Source: an uncultured bacterium (GTDB taxonomy: Bacteria; Cyanobacteriota; Vampirovibrionia; Gastranaerophilales; Gastranaerophilaceae). From it: a stretch of DNA of 55,350 nt. The DNA is taken from assembly GCA_902792085.1 (NCBI GenBank), contig CADAYE010000014.1:1-55350 (forward strand). The letters run 5' to 3'. A program made the position numbers and the translations under genes. The notes beneath the pieces were generated by a model. That model did not search any database, was not told the DNA's origin, and was given only the letters and a program-made list of their open reading frames with translations. Positions 41,695-49,282 of the stretch are shown in pieces. Position 1 is the first letter of the stretch; every line of letters begins with the position of its first letter.

Positions 41695-42963
41695 ATGGCA
41701 GAACCTATTGTTATTAAAGAATATTCAAAAAATATCAAACTAGAAGATTGCGAATTGGGTAAGTTGCATCATTATTTGGAATGCCAACACTTAGATTCTG
41801 CTTTGAAAGTTACTCCTAGTGGTATAGAAACAACTTCTTGGGTTGGTGTTATAAAATACAAAAATACTCATTTTCAAATTTTACCAAAACTTATTTATAC
41901 AAAAGAGTATAACGAAGATTACGACGAAAAAACAAAAGAAGAAACAAAATCAAATATTCTTAAAAATTTGATTTTTATGCTTTCTTACACAAAAAAGTTA
42001 GACATAAAGACAAGTAATGAAGCAAGATTATCTACCGCAAAGAATCCTTTTATTGAAATACTTATAAGAGAATATGCTAAATCGCTTTTTGAATGTTTAA
42101 AACGCTTAACCCCTAAAAAATATGTTAGAGAAGAAGACAACCTAAACTATTTAAAAGGAAAAATAAAATTTACTGAAAATATTCGCTACAATAGTTCAAA
42201 TCAAGCAAAATTCTATTGCGAATATGATGAATTTTCAGAAAACAATATTTTGAATCAGTTGTTTTTGTTTGTTTCTACTTGTCTATACAATATTTCAAAC
42301 GACAGTTATAACAAGAAAACTCTAAAATTTATAATGAACTATTATTCGGATATCAAATTGGTTCGTTTTGATAGGTTCAAAGCTGAAAAAATAAAGTTAT
42401 CTCGTAACCAAGAATTATTTAAGAAACCATTTAATTTAGCAAAAATGTTTGTTGAAAAAACAAGTGTCGATTTATCTAAAAACAAGTTTGAAAATATTAC
42501 TCTAATCTGGGATATGAATAAATTATTTGAAGAATTTGTTTTTGAAATAATGAAAAAGAACGAATCAGAGTTTGGATGGACATTTACAGCGCAAAAAGGC
42601 AAACGTTTATTAGCCGGTGATGATAATAAAAAGAGAAATACCTATGTGGATATTTATGCAGAGAATGACAAGGATAAAATTATTTTGGATACCAAATATA
42701 AAATATTTACAGGAACAGATGATTTTTCAAATGCAGATGTTTTCCAAGTTTCAACATATTGTTTATTGCATAATGCAGACAAAGCAGTTCTTATATATCC
42801 AAGATGGAATAAAGAAGTTCCAAATGTACCAAGTTTTAAATTAAATACTGATGAAAAAGATATAAAAATTAATTTTAAAACTATAGATTTATGTTATACG
42901 AATTTAAAACAACATTTAGAAGAAATTAGGGATGATATCAAAGAAATTTTAAAAGTTGCTTAA
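41695..42963 (+). CDS. mcrC: McrC, nuclease subunit of type IV restriction
   Basis: The 422-residue partner of McrB. The N-terminal part contains the fold typical of McrC (TTSWVGVIKYKNTHFQILPKL near 43-63), which contacts the McrB ring. The C-terminal half has the PD-(D/E)XK nuclease core: YVDIYAEN near 317-324 and KIILDTKYK near 328-336, with the catalytic D, D and K. AAGGA precedes the ATG. Its stop overlaps the end of a convergent small gene by 4 bases. Confidence 0.9.
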   Translation: MAEPIVIKEYSKNIKLEDCELGKLHHYLECQHLDSALKVTPSGIETTSWVGVIKYKNTHFQILPKLIYTKEYNEDYDEKTKEETKSNILKNLIFMLSYTKKLDIKTSNEARLSTAKNPFIEILIREYAKSLFECLKRLTPKKYVREEDNLNYLKGKIKFTENIRYNSSNQAKFYCEYDEFSENNILNQLFLFVSTCLYNISNDSYNKKTLKFIMNYYSDIKLVRFDRFKAEKIKLSRNQELFKKPFNLAKMFVEKTSVDLSKNKFENITLIWDMNKLFEEFVFEIMKKNESEFGWTFTAQKGKRLLAGDDNKKRNTYVDIYAENDKDKIILDTKYKIFTGTDDFSNADVFQVSTYCLLHNADKAVLIYPRWNKEVPNVPSFKLNTDEKDIKINFKTIDLCYTNLKQHLEEIRDDIKEILKVA

Positions 42964-43193
42964 AGGTGTTCGATATACCAATTAGAATTTCCAAAATGAT
43001 TAAAATTCCAATGAAGTTCAAAATAAAAATTAAACTCCAATGAATTGTCGTCTTTGAAGTTCCAAGAATATTTATTTAATTGTGTTTTGCGGTAACTTTC
43101 AAACGCCTCCTGAATTTCTTTGGCAAACTTTATCCTGAATTCAGAATACGGAATATCAAGTGTTTCTTTAGTCAATTTATTTTTCAAAATCAT
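42960..43193 (-). CDS. Small hypothetical protein, 77 aa
   Basis: This begins MILKNKLTKETLDIPYSEF and ends in an aromatic, Asn/Phe-rich stretch (EFNFYFELHWNFNHFGNSNW). AGAGGG upstream supports ATG 43193 over the longer frame. It overlaps the previous small gene by 17 bases and converges on mcrC. No family is recognised; three such small minus-strand genes in a row are typical phage or transposon ballast. Confidence 0.5.
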   Translation of the reverse strand: MILKNKLTKETLDIPYSEFRIKFAKEIQEAFESYRKTQLNKYSWNFKDDNSLEFNFYFELHWNFNHFGNSNWYIEHL

Positions 43194-43377
43194 CTTCAAA
43201 CCCTCTAATGTTATCAAGCTCTATGTTATAGCGTTTGCCGTTTTTATCAACACAAGTTGCAAAATCTACTGTTTTATCGGCAAACTTGTTTTCCCATAAG
43301 CAAATCAGTAGTCCGATTTCTTGTGTTTTAAGATTTAAAATCTTTGTCCCATATAATTTATAATCTTTTTCAACCAT
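43177..43377 (-). CDS. Small hypothetical protein, 66 aa
   Basis: A small SH3/KOW-like beta-rich sequence: KLYGTKILNLKTQEIGLLIC ... VDFATCVDKNGKRYNIELDNIRGFE. The pattern (short strands, one K-x-G-x-x-Y turn) resembles its upstream neighbour, so the two may be diverged duplicates. It lies 3 bases after that gene. No named family. Confidence 0.5.
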   Translation of the reverse strand: MVEKDYKLYGTKILNLKTQEIGLLICLWENKFADKTVDFATCVDKNGKRYNIELDNIRGFEDDFEK

Positions 43378-43380
43378 AAT

Positions 43381-43593
43381 TTATCCTTTCGTTATTTTAA
43401 TATCTGCGTATATCTCATCAGGTTTTTCAGGATCAATCAAAAAATCTTTATCAAACACATATCTTTCGCCATCCGGTGCAACGCAGCCGACAATATTATG
43501 CTCGCCAAAGCAAACAACCGTAAAATATTCGCTATCTTTTTCAAACCAGCCTTTAAGCTTTTTTAATCTGTATTTTTTACCGATTTCAATCAT
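43381..43593 (-). CDS. Small beta-rich hypothetical protein, 70 aa
   Basis: This begins MIEIGKKYRLKKLKGWFEK and has CFGEHNIVGCVAPDGERYVF, a likely small SH3-like barrel. AAAGGAG lies 6 bases before the ATG. First of three minus-strand small genes. No family recognised. Confidence 0.5.
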   Translation of the reverse strand: MIEIGKKYRLKKLKGWFEKDSEYFTVVCFGEHNIVGCVAPDGERYVFDKDFLIDPEKPDEIYADIKITKG

Positions 43594-43753
43594 TGTATGC
43601 TCCTTTCAAGCTACACCATTCATCGCTCTTTCAGGAGCAAACATCAACTTAAAATCCAGAAAACGTATCATTCAGACACATTTGGGACTTGATGTTTCTG
43701 CGAAACAGAGTTATCCTGTGTGTACCAAAACTTTATTTACCCTGAGGTTAGTT

Positions 43754-44209
43754 ATGAAAAAACAAACATTGGCACAAGATGCCTTTAAACTTTATGCTGA
43801 AAATTTTATGTCGTTAGAAGATATCGCGATGAAGCTTCATTTGAACGAAAGAACGCTCCGCCGATGGAAAAAGTCTGATAATTGGGAAACCAAAAGAGCG
43901 GAATATCTTCGCACAAAAACGACCTTGCACTCGGATTTATATGATTTTACCCGAAGTTTGATAAATTCTATCGAAAAGGATATGGAGAAGAACGGTAAAG
44001 TCGAGCCTGCAAGATATTATGCCGTTACTAAAATGCTGAAATTGATTGGTCCGGTTAAATCTTATGAGGATGAAGTGTTAAACGAAAAACAAAAAACTAA
44101 AGAGGAAAAGCCGAAAGGTTTAACACCTGATGTTATACGAGAAATTGAGGAACAAATTCTCGGCATAACACACGAAGAAATTTGTGAACACGATTTGAAC
44201 ACCGATTAA
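43754..44209 (+). CDS. Mu-like phage DUF1804-type HTH protein
   Basis: The protein (151 residues from ATG 43754; GAGG 8 bases upstream) begins with a helix-turn-helix, FKLYAENFMSLEDIAMKLHLNERTLRRWK (about 8-36), then SDNWETKRAEYL. It resembles the DUF1804 proteins of Mu-like phages and small terminase subunits, which bind DNA at packaging sites. The last 11 codons overlap an iteron array on the other strand. It suggests the element derives from, or recombined with, a Mu-like phage. Confidence 0.65.
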   Translation: MKKQTLAQDAFKLYAENFMSLEDIAMKLHLNERTLRRWKKSDNWETKRAEYLRTKTTLHSDLYDFTRSLINSIEKDMEKNGKVEPARYYAVTKMLKLIGPVKSYEDEVLNEKQKTKEEKPKGLTPDVIREIEEQILGITHEEICEHDLNTD

Positions 44210-44233
44210 ACACCTTTTAAACGGCATTTAAAT
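44179..44233 (-). repeat. 11-bp iteron array A2 (5 units), inverted
   Basis: On the minus strand five units start 11 bases apart: ATTTAAATGCC (44233-44223), GTTTAAAAGGT (44222-44212), GTTTAATCGGT (44211-44201), GTTCAAATCGT (44200-44190), GTTCACAAATT (44189-44179). Same consensus as A1 (30068) but opposite strand, so A1 and A2 face each other across 14 kb. It lies between two convergent genes. Confidence 0.75.
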
Positions 44234-44450
44234 TTTCAACTTCTTTTTCGTGGTCTATAAAAAATGCATTTAAAACATCAGCATCATTTCTTAAGTGCTT
44301 AACTACCGGCGCAAGATTATAGCACTCTTCAATCTCCGGCTGATTTGCGACAAAAAAATCAATAACAACAGCTGTGTTATAAATATTCTCCGCCCATTTG
44401 CTTAACTGCTTAAACTCCTTTGGAGTAATATTCAATCCAGTTTTTTCCAT
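44217..44450 (-). CDS. Small hypothetical protein, 77 aa
   Basis: This begins MEKTGLNITPKEFKQLSKW and is helical and acidic, without a recognised family. AAAGGAGG lies 6 bases before ATG 44450, which decides against a longer frame from 44477. It is divergent from the cyclase-like gene across an operator-rich spacer. Confidence 0.55.
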   Translation of the reverse strand: MEKTGLNITPKEFKQLSKWAENIYNTAVVIDFFVANQPEIEECYNLAPVVKHLRNDADVLNAFFIDHEKEVENLNAV

Positions 44451-44488
44451 ACTTAAACCTCCTTTGACACACAACATTAGCGTGAAAG

Positions 44489-44567
44489 TATGTAAAAAGC
44501 ATTTAAATATTTACATAGCAACACAAATATTATTTACGGTAACCTTTACAGTAACCTTTTGAGTAAC
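44489..44567. promoter_or_regulatory. Operator cluster between divergent genes
   Basis: TATGTAAA (44489-44496) and TTTACATA (44510-44517) form an 8-bp inverted repeat. Then GTAACCTTTACA, GTAACCTTTTGA and GTAAC repeat with a 12-base period (44539-44567). The second set overlaps the likely -35 of the 44607 gene (TACAAT at 44579-44584 as -10). Confidence 0.5.
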
Positions 44568-44606
44568 TATGTTTTTGATACAATTAAACAAAATAAGGAT
44601 TTAAAA

Positions 44607-45347
44607 ATGGTTTTAAGAACTGGTTTTGCAAGATTCCCATCAACAGATTATAAAACTACAAATCATATTATCGCATACCTTGATATACTGGGTGCAACAA
44701 ACAAGATATGTAACGACAATGATTTTAGCTTTCTAAATCACTTAAATATGTTTATGGAGGATGCTATTGAAGAATCAGGAGGAGGCATTTTCCCCCATAA
44801 AGAAAAAATGTTTATAAAAATATTCTCTGACAATATATTGTTAGCTATTGAATTAAAAGAAAATGACGAGCGAAGAGATGATAAAATTGCGACATTATTT
44901 AATACTGTGGCAAATATTTATAATGAAATTTTGCGTTATGGTTATTTAATGCGTGGAGCAATTGTAGAAGGAGAATTTTTCCATAATGATAAGATTGTAT
45001 ACGGCAAAGCCCTGGTTGAAGCTGTACATTTAGAAGAAAAAGTAGCAAATGTGCCAAGAATTCTTGTTATAACAAAAGTTACAGAGCCAAACAATAGTTA
45101 TTATCTTATGCAAGATGAAGATAACGAATTCTTTTTAAATATTTTTCATTTATGTGATACTTTTGATGATGTGGCATTTAAAATTCGCCTTTTAGACATG
45201 ATTAGAAAGCAAAAAAATGATGAAAAAATTAAATCTAAGATAATGTGGATGATAAATTATTTTAATTCATGGTTTACAAAATATGAATACAGATTGTTAA
45301 ATCAGCAAAAAATTACTGATGAAGAAGTTGCTGAAGCTTTGAAATAA
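44607..45347 (+). CDS. Class III nucleotide-cyclase-like protein
   Basis: The protein (246 residues from ATG 44607; TAAGGAT upstream; an earlier TTG frame is less likely) shows the order of elements of a class III cyclase fold: HIIAYLDILGATN near 22-34 (strand with metal aspartate), KIFSDNILLAIEL near 71-83 (where cyclases have GD), and YLMRGAIVEGEFFHNDKIVYGKALVEAVHLEE near 113-144 (cyclases: RIGI.TG.....YG..V..A.RLE). It has no membrane or sensor domain. Such stand-alone cyclases are used in Pycsar anti-phage signalling, but no paired effector is adjacent. The catalytic status is uncertain. Confidence 0.55.
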   Translation: MVLRTGFARFPSTDYKTTNHIIAYLDILGATNKICNDNDFSFLNHLNMFMEDAIEESGGGIFPHKEKMFIKIFSDNILLAIELKENDERRDDKIATLFNTVANIYNEILRYGYLMRGAIVEGEFFHNDKIVYGKALVEAVHLEEKVANVPRILVITKVTEPNNSYYLMQDEDNEFFLNIFHLCDTFDDVAFKIRLLDMIRKQKNDEKIKSKIMWMINYFNSWFTKYEYRLLNQQKITDEEVAEALK

Positions 45348-45353
45348 AAGTTA

Positions 45354-46904
45354 TTAATATCTCATATTTATTATTTCTTTAAGATATGAAATAACTTCCT
45401 GACAAATTTCATCATTTATTTTTACATCATCTCGCAAACACAATTTTGCATGTACTAAATTACGCTTATCCTTTATAGAGTTGGCATTATTTTTCATTTC
45501 TTGCATCCATGGAGGAGTACTAATTTTTGCTACTTTACTAATATAATAATCTAGCCCCATTTTTCGTTTACTACCATCTTTTGCAACAAATTCGTCTCGA
45601 TTCAACCAATTTTCTTCTGGCTGTATTTCATTTAACCAATCAAGAATAAATGCTTCCAAAACAGAACCACACAAAATAAGAGTAGCTTTATATGCTTTTG
45701 CTTTATAACAAGCATTTATTTCATTTAAATCTTCTTCTAATATTTTACTAAGTGTTTCATCTTTTGTACTTTTAGCTTTAGAAATTAATTCTGCATCTAG
45801 TATATCTTCTAATTTTTCTTTTTTATCAAATTGATTATTAGCTACAATACTTTGAATTACGCTAAAATCTTGGATTTTATTATTTTCTAATTTAAATAAA
45901 TTTTTATAATAGTCTTGCTCTTTTTTATTTGGAATAATTACTTTAGTCTCTAACAAATCATTTTTTGAAATAAATCGTTGGGCAACACCTTTTGATATAA
46001 ATTGTGCAATATTTTGGTATGTTTCACTTCTAAAATATAAATATAAATATTCTGGTGAATAATTTTTATCTTTAGCTCTTATAACAAAATCATTTGGTCC
46101 TGCATATATTTTTGTTTTTGGCTCTTCGGCAATTAAATAGACATTAAAGCCACCATAAGGCTTTGCTAGGATATCACCTTTCTTGAGTATTGTATCTGTT
46201 ATAGGACCTAAGGAAAGATTTTCTTCTTCTAGTGGGTATCTAAAGTCATTCGCCCTTAATGTTGAAACTTTTTCATCTTTATTTTTAGTAGTATCTACCT
46301 TTGGTCTTATTACCTCTGCACATTCACCTAAGGTAATCGTATTTTCATTCATTAATAATTCTTGAAGTTTGAAGTAGTCTTTTGAATATCTGTCAGGGGA
46401 CAAATTATCAATTTCTAAATCTTTATATAATATTTCGTTAAATTCACAATAGCGATTGTCGTCCGGTTTGATATTGTTATTAATATAATTTTCTACTTCA
46501 CTTAAGTATAACTCATATTTTTGTGGATATGACTCTGGTAACTCTAAGCATGGATTTTTAAATGAATATTTATAACCAATTAGTTTAATAGACTCTTTGT
46601 ATATTGCAATTTTTATTTTATCTGGCTGTTTTTTGGAAAAGATATAAAGATTTAATTTTACACCAGTTTGTGGTAAAAAATTCGCCAAATCAATAATGGC
46701 ATTTAGATAATATTTACTAAAAAGTTGTTCTCGGTATTCTTTGTATTCCCTGTTAACACCAAAAGAACTTAGTTCAATAAAATATTCATATTCTTTATTT
46801 GATTCTACAATTTCCTGTAGCCAAGTATCACAACTTGACTTTATTCTTAAAGGAGTTTTTATTCTCTTATCAAGTAAATTTTTTATATGTATCGTATTAT
46901 TCAT
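45354..46904 (-). CDS. HsdS-like TRD protein with HEPN-like C-terminus
   Basis: The 516-residue protein looks composite. Residues 1-110 (FLPQTGVKLNLYIFSKK) resemble the part of type I/IIG adenine methylases that follows the catalytic motif, but no NPPY is present. Residues 185-345 form a type I target-recognition domain (LGECAEVIRPKVDT, KPYGGFNVYLI, FISKGVAQRFISKNDL). Residues 395-516 are helical with ATLILCGSVLEAFILDWL and KDKRNLVHAK, the pattern of a HEPN-like domain. It ends 7 bases from the convergent cyclase-like gene. I infer a modification-guided toxin or accessory specificity protein; this is not shown. Confidence 0.6.
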   Translation of the reverse strand: MNNTIHIKNLLDKRIKTPLRIKSSCDTWLQEIVESNKEYEYFIELSSFGVNREYKEYREQLFSKYYLNAIIDLANFLPQTGVKLNLYIFSKKQPDKIKIAIYKESIKLIGYKYSFKNPCLELPESYPQKYELYLSEVENYINNNIKPDDNRYCEFNEILYKDLEIDNLSPDRYSKDYFKLQELLMNENTITLGECAEVIRPKVDTTKNKDEKVSTLRANDFRYPLEEENLSLGPITDTILKKGDILAKPYGGFNVYLIAEEPKTKIYAGPNDFVIRAKDKNYSPEYLYLYFRSETYQNIAQFISKGVAQRFISKNDLLETKVIIPNKKEQDYYKNLFKLENNKIQDFSVIQSIVANNQFDKKEKLEDILDAELISKAKSTKDETLSKILEEDLNEINACYKAKAYKATLILCGSVLEAFILDWLNEIQPEENWLNRDEFVAKDGSKRKMGLDYYISKVAKISTPPWMQEMKNNANSIKDKRNLVHAKLCLRDDVKINDEICQEVISYLKEIINMRY

Positions 46905-47015
46905 ACTTACTAACCCCTTTTTAATATTTAGTAAAACTTTGTATTCCTATATGCTTATTTTGATTAATGGATTGATATGATTTTATCATGAAAATGTTTA
47001 ATTTATTTAGAATGG

Positions 47016-47126
47016 AGAGGTTCCGATAATTTGCCTTATGAGAAGGTGGGCAAAAATGAACCTGTATGTATAGCAGACGAAGTCCCGTTTGAAATCCCGG
47101 ATTCTTGGGAATGGGTAAGATTGGGT
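47016..47126 (+). repeat. Inverted repeat IR-A, silent copy
   Basis: This matches 50568-50677 on the opposite strand, almost identically over the first 66 bases. It covers the N-terminal conserved region of hsdS (RGSDNLPYEKVGKNEP). Homology to the active gene starts abruptly at 47016. Confidence 0.85.
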
Positions 47127-48410
47127 AGTGTACTTAATGTAAAAGGGGGTAAACGACTTCCAAAAGAACATAATCTAATAGATACCCCAACTAATCATAT
47201 CTATATAAGAGTTACAGATATGAAAAATCATACAATATCCTCTGAAAAACTAAAATATATAACGGAAGATACTTTTCAATTAATAAAAAATTACATAATA
47301 AACAAAGATGACTTATATTTAACAATTGCAGGCACCATTGGAAATGTAGGAATGGTTCCAGATAAATTTGATGGTATGAACCTTACAGAAAATGCGGTCA
47401 AATTGACAGATATAAAAATTAATAAATACTATTTACTTCATATTATCTGCTCCAACTATATACAGAACCAATTTGTAGATAAAACAAATAAAGTGGCACA
47501 ACCTAAGTTAGCAATTGAACGTATATTAACCACATTATTTCCACTTCCTCCTCTATCAGAGCAGCAACGTATAGTAGATAAACTAAAAGAACTTGAACCA
47601 TATATCAATGATTATGACAAAGCCTATGAAAAAATAGAAAAATTAAATACAGATTTTCCTGACTTATTAAAGAAATCAATATTGCAAGAAGCTGTACAAG
47701 GTAAACTTGTTCCACAAGATCCGACAGACGAACCTGCAAGTGTTCTTATAGAGCAAATCCGAAAAGAAAAAGAACAACTTATTAAAGACAAAAAAATCAA
47801 AAAAGATAAGAACGAATCCTACATATTTAGAAGGGATAATTCTCATTATGAGAAGATAGGCAAAGAAGAACGCTGTATAGATGATGAAATTCCATTTGAT
47901 ATCCCTGATTCTTGGGAGTGGGTGAGATTAGGAAGCATATGTAATTATGGTTCTTGTATTAATATAGAATCAATTGACATTTCTGATGAGACTTGGGTGC
48001 TAGATCTTGAAGATATTGAAAAAGATACAGGAAAACTTTTAACAAAAAAATCAAAAAAAGATGTTAAAAGTTTAAGTACTAAACATAAATTTATAAAAGG
48101 CCAAGTATTATATAGTAAACTCCGTCCGTATCTCAATAAAGTAATTGTTGCCGATGAAGATGGTTGTTGTACTTCAGAGATATTACCAATAACATTCTAT
48201 GGCAGTATATTACCAAAATATGCCCAATTATTTTTAATGTCCCCTTATTTTGTATCATATGCAAATCAATGTTCATATGGGGTAAAGATGCCGCGTCTAG
48301 GCACCGATGATGGTAAAAATGCATATTTTGCACTTCCTCCAATTAATGAACAGCATAGAATTATTCAAAAAGTTAAAGAATTATTACCTAAAATTAAAAC
48401 CTTAAAATAA
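47031..48410 (+). CDS. Silent hsdS' cassette (type I specificity)
   Basis: The open frame begins at a TTG inside the conserved region, with no ribosome site, and lacks the first 60 or so residues of the active HsdS. It carries two TRDs: TRD1' (about 20-180) and TRD2' (about 305-455), which differ from those of the active gene, joined by a near-identical central region (LKELEPYINDYDKAYEKIEK ... WEWVRLGS). Lying inverted to the active hsdS with a recombinase between, it is a donor of alternative specificity and not an expressed gene. Confidence 0.9.
   Translation: MPYEKVGKNEPVCIADEVPFEIPDSWEWVRLGSVLNVKGGKRLPKEHNLIDTPTNHIYIRVTDMKNHTISSEKLKYITEDTFQLIKNYIINKDDLYLTIAGTIGNVGMVPDKFDGMNLTENAVKLTDIKINKYYLLHIICSNYIQNQFVDKTNKVAQPKLAIERILTTLFPLPPLSEQQRIVDKLKELEPYINDYDKAYEKIEKLNTDFPDLLKKSILQEAVQGKLVPQDPTDEPASVLIEQIRKEKEQLIKDKKIKKDKNESYIFRRDNSHYEKIGKEERCIDDEIPFDIPDSWEWVRLGSICNYGSCINIESIDISDETWVLDLEDIEKDTGKLLTKKSKKDVKSLSTKHKFIKGQVLYSKLRPYLNKVIVADEDGCCTSEILPITFYGSILPKYAQLFLMSPYFVSYANQCSYGVKMPRLGTDDGKNAYFALPPINEQHRIIQKVKELLPKIKTLK
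47558..47935 (+). repeat. Inverted repeat IR-B, silent copy
   Basis: About 378 bases nearly identical to 49777-50153 on the opposite strand. It spans the central helical spacer and the start of TRD2, so recombination here exchanges TRD2 alone. Confidence 0.85.
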
Positions 48411-48432
48411 ACTCCCGCATATTGCGGGAGTT
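48410..48432. terminator. Terminator between hsdS' and recombinase
   Basis: AACTCCCGCA (48410-48419) pairs perfectly with TGCGGGAGTT (48423-48432) across TAT, between two convergent genes. The T-tracts are weak. Confidence 0.6.
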
Positions 48433-48436
48433 ACAT

Positions 48437-49243
48437 TTACCAATCAACTATGCTATCAACGATAGTTCGTTGTTCGGTGCTTGTTTTTCTTAAATAGATT
48501 CTTGTAGTTTCAATGCTTTCGTGCCCCATTAAATCTGCAAGAAACGCAATATCATTACACCGTTCCAAAAAACTTTTTGCAAATCTGTGCCGAAACGAAT
48601 GCGGATAAATTACAGCCGGATTTATACCATATTTTACAGCAAGCTTTTTAAGTTGTCCTGATATTCCGCGAGTAGTTATTCTTTCTCCGTATTTATTTAA
48701 GAATATAAAACCACTGTTTTGATTTTTACTTTCAAACCAAGCAAGTGCTTCTTCCTGCAATCTTTTAGGAATATAAATTCTTCTTAATTTGCCTCCTTTT
48801 GAATACAAATCAAGATGTCCCATTTTAACATGTTCTACCTTAATTTGTATAAGTTCGCTTACTCTAGCTCCTGTTGCTGCTAGAAAGCGAATAACAAAAT
48901 ACCAAAAGAGTTCATTATCTTGCTTTAAAGAACTTTTAAAATAGGCATAATCGGCTTCACTTATTACATTTTCTAGAAATGCTTTTTGTTGAACCCTTAC
49001 AAATGGAATTTTCCAGCTTGATTTACCTAAAAATTCAAGATAACAATTGATCGCTCTTAATCTTAGATTTACAGTTTTAGGTTTAAAATTCTCAATTAAC
49101 CAAACCTTATAAGTCCTAAGGTTTTTCTTGGATACAGCATCATATTGATTTTTAAACTGCTTAACCGCAAACAAATAAGATGCGTTTGTGTTTTCAGATA
49201 AATTAGTACTCTGAAGATACTTTTCAAAATCTTTAATAGTCAT
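48437..49243 (-). CDS. Tyrosine recombinase (XerC-like invertase)
   Basis: The 268-residue protein has all six catalytic residues of the family: R127 (GARVSEL), K152 (KGGKLRR), H215 and R218 (PHSFRHR), H241 (MGHESIETT) and Y250 (RIYLR). The N-terminal SAM-like core-binding domain spans about 1-85. AAAGGAGG precedes the ATG. Placed between an active and a silent hsdS in inverted order, it is predicted to invert them, as known recombinases linked to phase-variable hsdS loci do. Confidence 0.92.
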   Translation of the reverse strand: MTIKDFEKYLQSTNLSENTNASYLFAVKQFKNQYDAVSKKNLRTYKVWLIENFKPKTVNLRLRAINCYLEFLGKSSWKIPFVRVQQKAFLENVISEADYAYFKSSLKQDNELFWYFVIRFLAATGARVSELIQIKVEHVKMGHLDLYSKGGKLRRIYIPKRLQEEALAWFESKNQNSGFIFLNKYGERITTRGISGQLKKLAVKYGINPAVIYPHSFRHRFAKSFLERCNDIAFLADLMGHESIETTRIYLRKTSTEQRTIVDSIVDW

Positions 49244-49282
49244 GGCAAAAGCCTCCTTTCACCACGATTATAAAAAATAGAC

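Noticed and set aside
44607-45347. Confirmed Pycsar system
   Set aside because: The cyclase-like motifs are suggestive, but no TIR or membrane effector with a cyclic-nucleotide domain is adjacent.
47031-48410. Expressed second hsdS gene
   Set aside because: It has no N-terminal conserved helix, no ribosome site and no promoter; homology to the active gene starts abruptly at 47016.
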